Assembly: GCF_020382885.2 (NCBI RefSeq)
Contig: NC_058501.1
Location: forward strand, 19,608,455-19,672,454
Source: Scatophagus argus
Taxonomy: Eukaryota > Chordata > Actinopteri > Scatophagidae
Direction: 5' to 3'
Length of the DNA stretch: 64,000 nt
The notes under the pieces are model-generated. The model was not told the origin of the DNA. It was given only the letters and a program-made list of their open reading frames with translations, and did not search any database. Numbering within the stretch: the first letter of the stretch is position 1; the number at the start of each line of letters is the position of its first letter. Of this stretch, positions 59,336 through 64,000 are shown piece after piece. The translations under genes were made by a program, and so were the position numbers.

Positions 59336-62300
59336 AAAGTGCCATCAAATCAAATATCAAAAACCTGACCAATTCCTTCACCTTTGAAATGACAAGTTTA
59401 TGTCTAAATACTATACACAGGTGCTGCTACAAACCATTGTTGCATGTATTTAGCTCAACACAGAGCAGCAACATATAATAAAATAATGATTTTTTGACCA
59501 TTTTAAAAGGAAAACTTCAAATAATATCAGAGTGAATGTGACCTGAGAATGAGAATCTTTAACTTTATACTAAATTTTGGATTATATTTTGAAGTCATAA
59601 GATGGAAAATGTGAGTATAGCAAGCTGAGCAACATCAAAATTATCTGCTGTATGTTAGGGTGCCTATCTGGCGATGAAGAAGCAGGAAAAGAAAAAGTTC
59701 ATTCTGTCTCATTCCTTAATTCCCCAACCAAGCACACAGAGATTTTCTTTTCTCATATTGGATTTAATTTAATGATCCCAAGGTGTGCATATCCACCTCT
59801 TCATAAGCAAAGGAGACTTCAATGACCAGACTAAAAAGTGGAGTTCATAACACTGACCCACACTGACCAACTGACAGATAACATCAGTCCACATGTATTC
59901 TAAAGGAAGCACAGGGTCAATGGTCTGCATATGTGACATGTAAGAATGCTTTTGCAGTATATTCATCCCACATTACAGGATATTAAATGTTGTCTTTAGC
60001 AACAAAATAGTGGTTCCATTTGGGGCAGCTGGGATGAATTTGGAGAAACTCAGATCAGCATCCTATGTTTTGGTGGTCTTTTGTGTGCAAAGTTTTGTTG
60101 ATGTCCCAGTCTCTTTGTGTTTCTTTTTACTCAGATTCTGCATCGATTATATCTGTTCATTCACATCTGCAAAACAAAAAATGCTCTAAGAAAGTGAATT
60201 CTTAACCCAACAAAATAAATATGTTTGTCTCTTTTTCAGAAATACGTTTAGCCCTTATTCGATAAAAAATAATTGCATTCTCTAGCCGCCAAATAGCACG
60301 GTTCAGTCTGTGAACAATTTTCGGATGTTACCACTCACCATGCAGGACTGCATGGAATCACAACCATCTCTCTGAGGGCTTAATGCCTGTCAAAATACCT
60401 GTCAAATAACTCATTACCTTTGTGTGTCCCAGCCACGATTCACATTATTCCTGTAGTTAAAACACAGAAAATCGGAGATGACTATGAGGTATGTGTACAG
60501 AGAGGCAAGAACTGTTGTGTATTCCAAAGCATTCTACAGAAGTTGTGCAACTAATTTTAAACCACAGAGATGGCATCCTTCCTGCATATTTCTCCCAAAC
60601 TTTCATCTCATACACACAAAATTTGATTTAGAGATATTTCCAGTCTGTGCCATATCTTTTGATACACAAACTGATCTTTTGGTTGCTCAACAAATCCTCA
60701 TTGGCACCCTCACTTTCTTTCCCTAAGCAATCAGTTATTTGATCCTCCATAGGGTCTGTCTCCTACTGCAGCATTTGAGCTCAATTATTGGGCTGTGAGC
60801 AATTTGTAGACAGTTTAACTGACTAGCTAGCCCTTTGGGAGAAACCAAATCTTGTCAGAGATTTTCTTTCTTTCCTTTTACTTCCCCGTACTTACAAACT
60901 CATATATAAATCAAATCAAAGTCATTCTTTGAGGGTCAATGAGGAGTTGTTAGGACGAATGTGGTATGTTTATTAAAGGGCCATTGGGGGTGCATATCTC
61001 TGTTCTGATTTCTGAGCACTTGGGGGTCATATTGTTTTGAATCATGGTGTTTACTTCACAGTGACAGACCAAATCACTAGCACATTCAGATTTCCAACAT
61101 GCAGCTCCTCTTATGCTGTATGTGTACAGACAGGAAACAAGTCCCATTACTGACTTCTGCTACCAAACGTCTTTTGAGTGAGAGACACATGCGTCTTCAA
61201 AGAATGAGTCTGCAGCAAAGGGGTGATTTATTTTTTTCTCAGAACACACAAGTACACCCTAACACCTTCAAATGTACAGCTGGTAATAGTTGCTTTTCAA
61301 CTAAAATAAATCATAGATGCCCTTAGTGTCACACAGGTTTCGTAGCACTAAACCCATCTGATGTATTGAGCCTGTCCTCTTAACGTAACTCTTCTCTCAC
61401 TGCACAAAAAGCTGTAGATGTCAAGTGCCTGCTGGCAATATGTGAACATAAATGTCTGTTTGACATGTCTGACACCTGTTCAGCAGGCATGAGTGAACAG
61501 CTCCGAAGAGTTAAAGACCACGAAGACCATGTCAAATAAAAGACAGACAAGAGCTCTGTTCTCCCCCCCTGCCTGAGGGGACACCACCATGACTCCCAAA
61601 GTTCTGTTCCTGGTTAGCTGTTGGTGAGGAAATCCTGTAAACTGACTATTACAAGCATGGTTCCTGTAATGGTAGCACTGGAGATCTTCTGTTTTTCACT
61701 ATTATGAACACATAACAAAAACTGTTTCTATAGAGCTAGGCAAAAGTTTAAAAAATAACCTCCATAATTATTACTGATTGAAAATATTTATGAATAAGCA
61801 AGCAATAGACTCCATAATATTGCTGCAGGTTACAGGTAAAGCAAAACCTGTGTTGTGTCTCCACAAGGTTTTCCTGTGAATGTGTTGAAAGGCATATTTA
61901 TTGAACCATGACTGAAAGGGTTGTTTCAGATGGTTCCGATTCATCAGCCAGATTGGACATCTGTTCGTGGCTCAACCAAGAATAAGGACTTAACTTACAA
62001 AAATGTGTTTATTTTGGCACCTGTGTTCAACGGGCTTTCCAGTCCCAACAAGTTGTCAAAAATATGCAACAGGCAGGTAAATTGCATTGTGCTGCTTTCA
62101 GACCCGTTCAAAGACATCATCAGATTTTCAAGTTCAGTCAAAAGTACTTTAAAAGACATTTTATTGCAAATTAGAGGTCCTGAAACTGTGACACGGCATT
62201 CACTGCATTTATGTTAACAGACAAAAGAACAATGTAATTTCATAGTGTCTAAAGAGTGCTGTTCTGGCTTAACAGGTATTTGTGCTATTTGGTATAAATA

Positions 62301-64000
62301 ATTGTAACTGTGTGATTTTTTTAAAGTTTGGTTCAACAAAGCTGAACTACTGAAATAACATCATGTCTTTAACCCATTTTAAAAATCTGAAACAGTTTGA
62401 ATATGGAAAACTCAGCATGTTATCAGTAATCAGCAGGCTCAGAAAACAAAGGAATACACAGGAAGTGTAAAATTACTCACAGGAGAGGAGCAATTTAACC
62501 CAAATTTCTGTTTAAACCCCATATCTGAGAAGCGAATTAACGTGAATCACAGCTCCCGTCAGCAAAATGCAGAATTCTTCATGAATAAGGCTTTTCCTGC
62601 ATCACTATTATTCATCCTGGATTAATACATTATCAACAAAGCGTAAATATGGGAAGTGTTTTCTGTGATAAACAGCTGAGTTTAGAAATAAAGGATTACT
62701 CTACTGTTTCCTACTTCCCAGAAAATGTCCAAAAACTGTTTCAGAGGATCTAGAGACTTAACATACAGAACAGAAATAATAAAAGTTGAATTTTGAAAGC
62801 TTCTTTTGAGCTATTTTTTATTTAAAAATACAAACAGTCATGCTAAAGATTATTAAATCATTAGTTAGAAGGCCTTTGTGTCTGCTGACACACTAACAAC
62901 TATGAGGCTTAAACAGAGATGTGCTTTAAATTCTAAGATTTCATGCTGATGCTTAGCACGTAGTCTAAACATCAGATGTTGAGCACGTTTAATATATACC
63001 GTTTAAATAAAGTTTAGTTGGTGCTCACTCACATAAAGTTTTATGTGAGTGAGCACCAAGGATAGCTAAGGCTGTTGGGATTGTTAGTAGTTTGGCAGCT
63101 TATTTGTTACAAAAACTATTAGACAAAATACAATTTTGGTCAAATGATGGTGCTAGATGAAAAGTCAGAGGATCTCCAAAAGTATTACAATTCATTGGCT
63201 GGGACAGGGGGTGTATGAATGTTTATATCAAAACACATTGCATTTCATCAAATTTCTGTTGAGATGTTGGTTTCACTTAAAACCAGAAATGTGAACATGG
63301 TCAGGGGACCCCCAAAGTCAGAAGATTACATCATCTGAGAACTATTAACATCTGTACAAAATGTGGGGATTACCAAAGTCAGTGGTATTTATCTTCTGGG
63401 GATCATGAATATCTATACTAAATTTCATGGCAATGGAATGAAGTGGTGGACCAGCAGACTGCCAGACTAGCATTGTCATTCCTAGAGTTTTTTTTTAGAA
63501 TTGAAGATAACAGTTCATGTATGAAACCAAAGTGTTCTTCCTGAGAGTTATTTAATACCAGATGACAATGGAACATATTGTGCTCTGGCAAAAACTACTC
63601 GCTCACTAATCATCTCATGTCAGTTTCAATAAACAACTTAAAAGTTGACGTTAACCATTTTTTTCAAATGTTATGATTATCTCTGTGAGTCATACTGTGC
63701 TGCTGTTAATGTGTCTCCTTTGAGATTGACTTTTTTACAGGTCCTCTACTGTGATTCCAAAGGAAAAAAAAACAGTTCTGTGAAGAATACCTATCAACAT
63801 CTAAACCCTGTTCTAAACTGTGGAAGTCTTAACTGGCAAGATCATCCCAATCACTGGTAGTGAAGAGAGGATTCAAAATGTGCCCCAGGATGAAATAGTT
63901 CTCAGTCAAAGACAGCTATAATTTCCACTCCAGTGGGGAACACCAAGATTGCCTCCTGCCAAAGTTTAAATGAGCTCAAAGCCACTGACACAAGTGATTT
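59336..64000. other. Intergenic stretch, no established gene
   Basis: AT-rich. The palindrome at 63018-63059 is the only structured signal. The 98-codon frame from 61921 has no recognisable domain. Confidence 0.5.
63018..63059. repeat. 20-bp perfect palindrome with 2-nt spacer
   Basis: The left arm TTGGTGCTCACTCACATAAA (63018-63037) and its exact reverse complement (63040-63059) are separated by GT. No target duplication is obvious. Confidence 0.9.

Noticed and set aside
61921..62217. 98-codon plus-strand frame
   Set aside because: No recognisable family, promoter or splice context. Length is within chance expectation.

Overview
The window is nuclear DNA of a bony fish. It carries vertebrate genes with many short exons and GT-AG introns, three copies of a fish-type tRNA-derived SINE, a piggyBac element with TTAA ends, and repeats resembling Penelope-like elements. 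A ray-finned, probably percomorph, fish is my inference from the repeats and gene content; I could not search a database.

Four protein genes are resolved exon by exon, and in each the joined coding length is a multiple of three. (1) map3k6 (ASK2, a stress-activated MAP3 kinase) is on the minus strand, 28424 down to 13320, 28 coding exons, 1328 codons. (2) snip1 (FHA-domain nuclear protein) is on the minus strand, 31211 to 29327, 4 exons, 358 codons. (3) dnali1 (axonemal dynein light intermediate chain) is on the plus strand, 31797 to 33720, 6 exons, 255 codons. (4) gnl2 (circularly permuted nucleolar GTPase) is on the minus strand, 46166 to 34146, 16 exons, 709 codons. snip1 and dnali1 are divergent across a 585-bp shared promoter. 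dnali1 and gnl2 converge with abutting or overlapping 3' ends. The snip1-dnali1-gnl2 order matches human 1p34.3; human MAP3K6 lies further along 1p.

Layout: 1-2050 holds the likely first exon (donor at 1516/1517) of an unidentified minus-strand gene leaving the window on the left. 2050-11740 shows only simple repeats and small hairpins. 11741-12058 is a fold-back insertion with a complete hammerhead-ribozyme-like core. 12150-28460 is map3k6 with two intronic SINEs. 29290-34120 is snip1 and dnali1. 34100-46450 is gnl2, whose large introns hold a 1.98-kb internally deleted piggyBac copy (40391-42373) and a second, 124-bp-armed fold-back element (43947-44907). 46450-64000 has no gene I can establish: it holds a candidate terminal exon near 49855, a third SINE, a non-LTR retrotransposon tail and a perfect palindrome at 63018-63059.

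The four genes do not form a pathway. They are a kinase of oxidative-stress signalling, a transcription/RNA regulator, a ciliary motor part and a 60S ribosome-assembly GTPase. The best leads are the hammerhead-like core in the fold-back element, three perfect estrogen-response-element palindromes carried by the piggyBac copy, and RFX- and FOX-type motifs in the snip1/dnali1 promoter.
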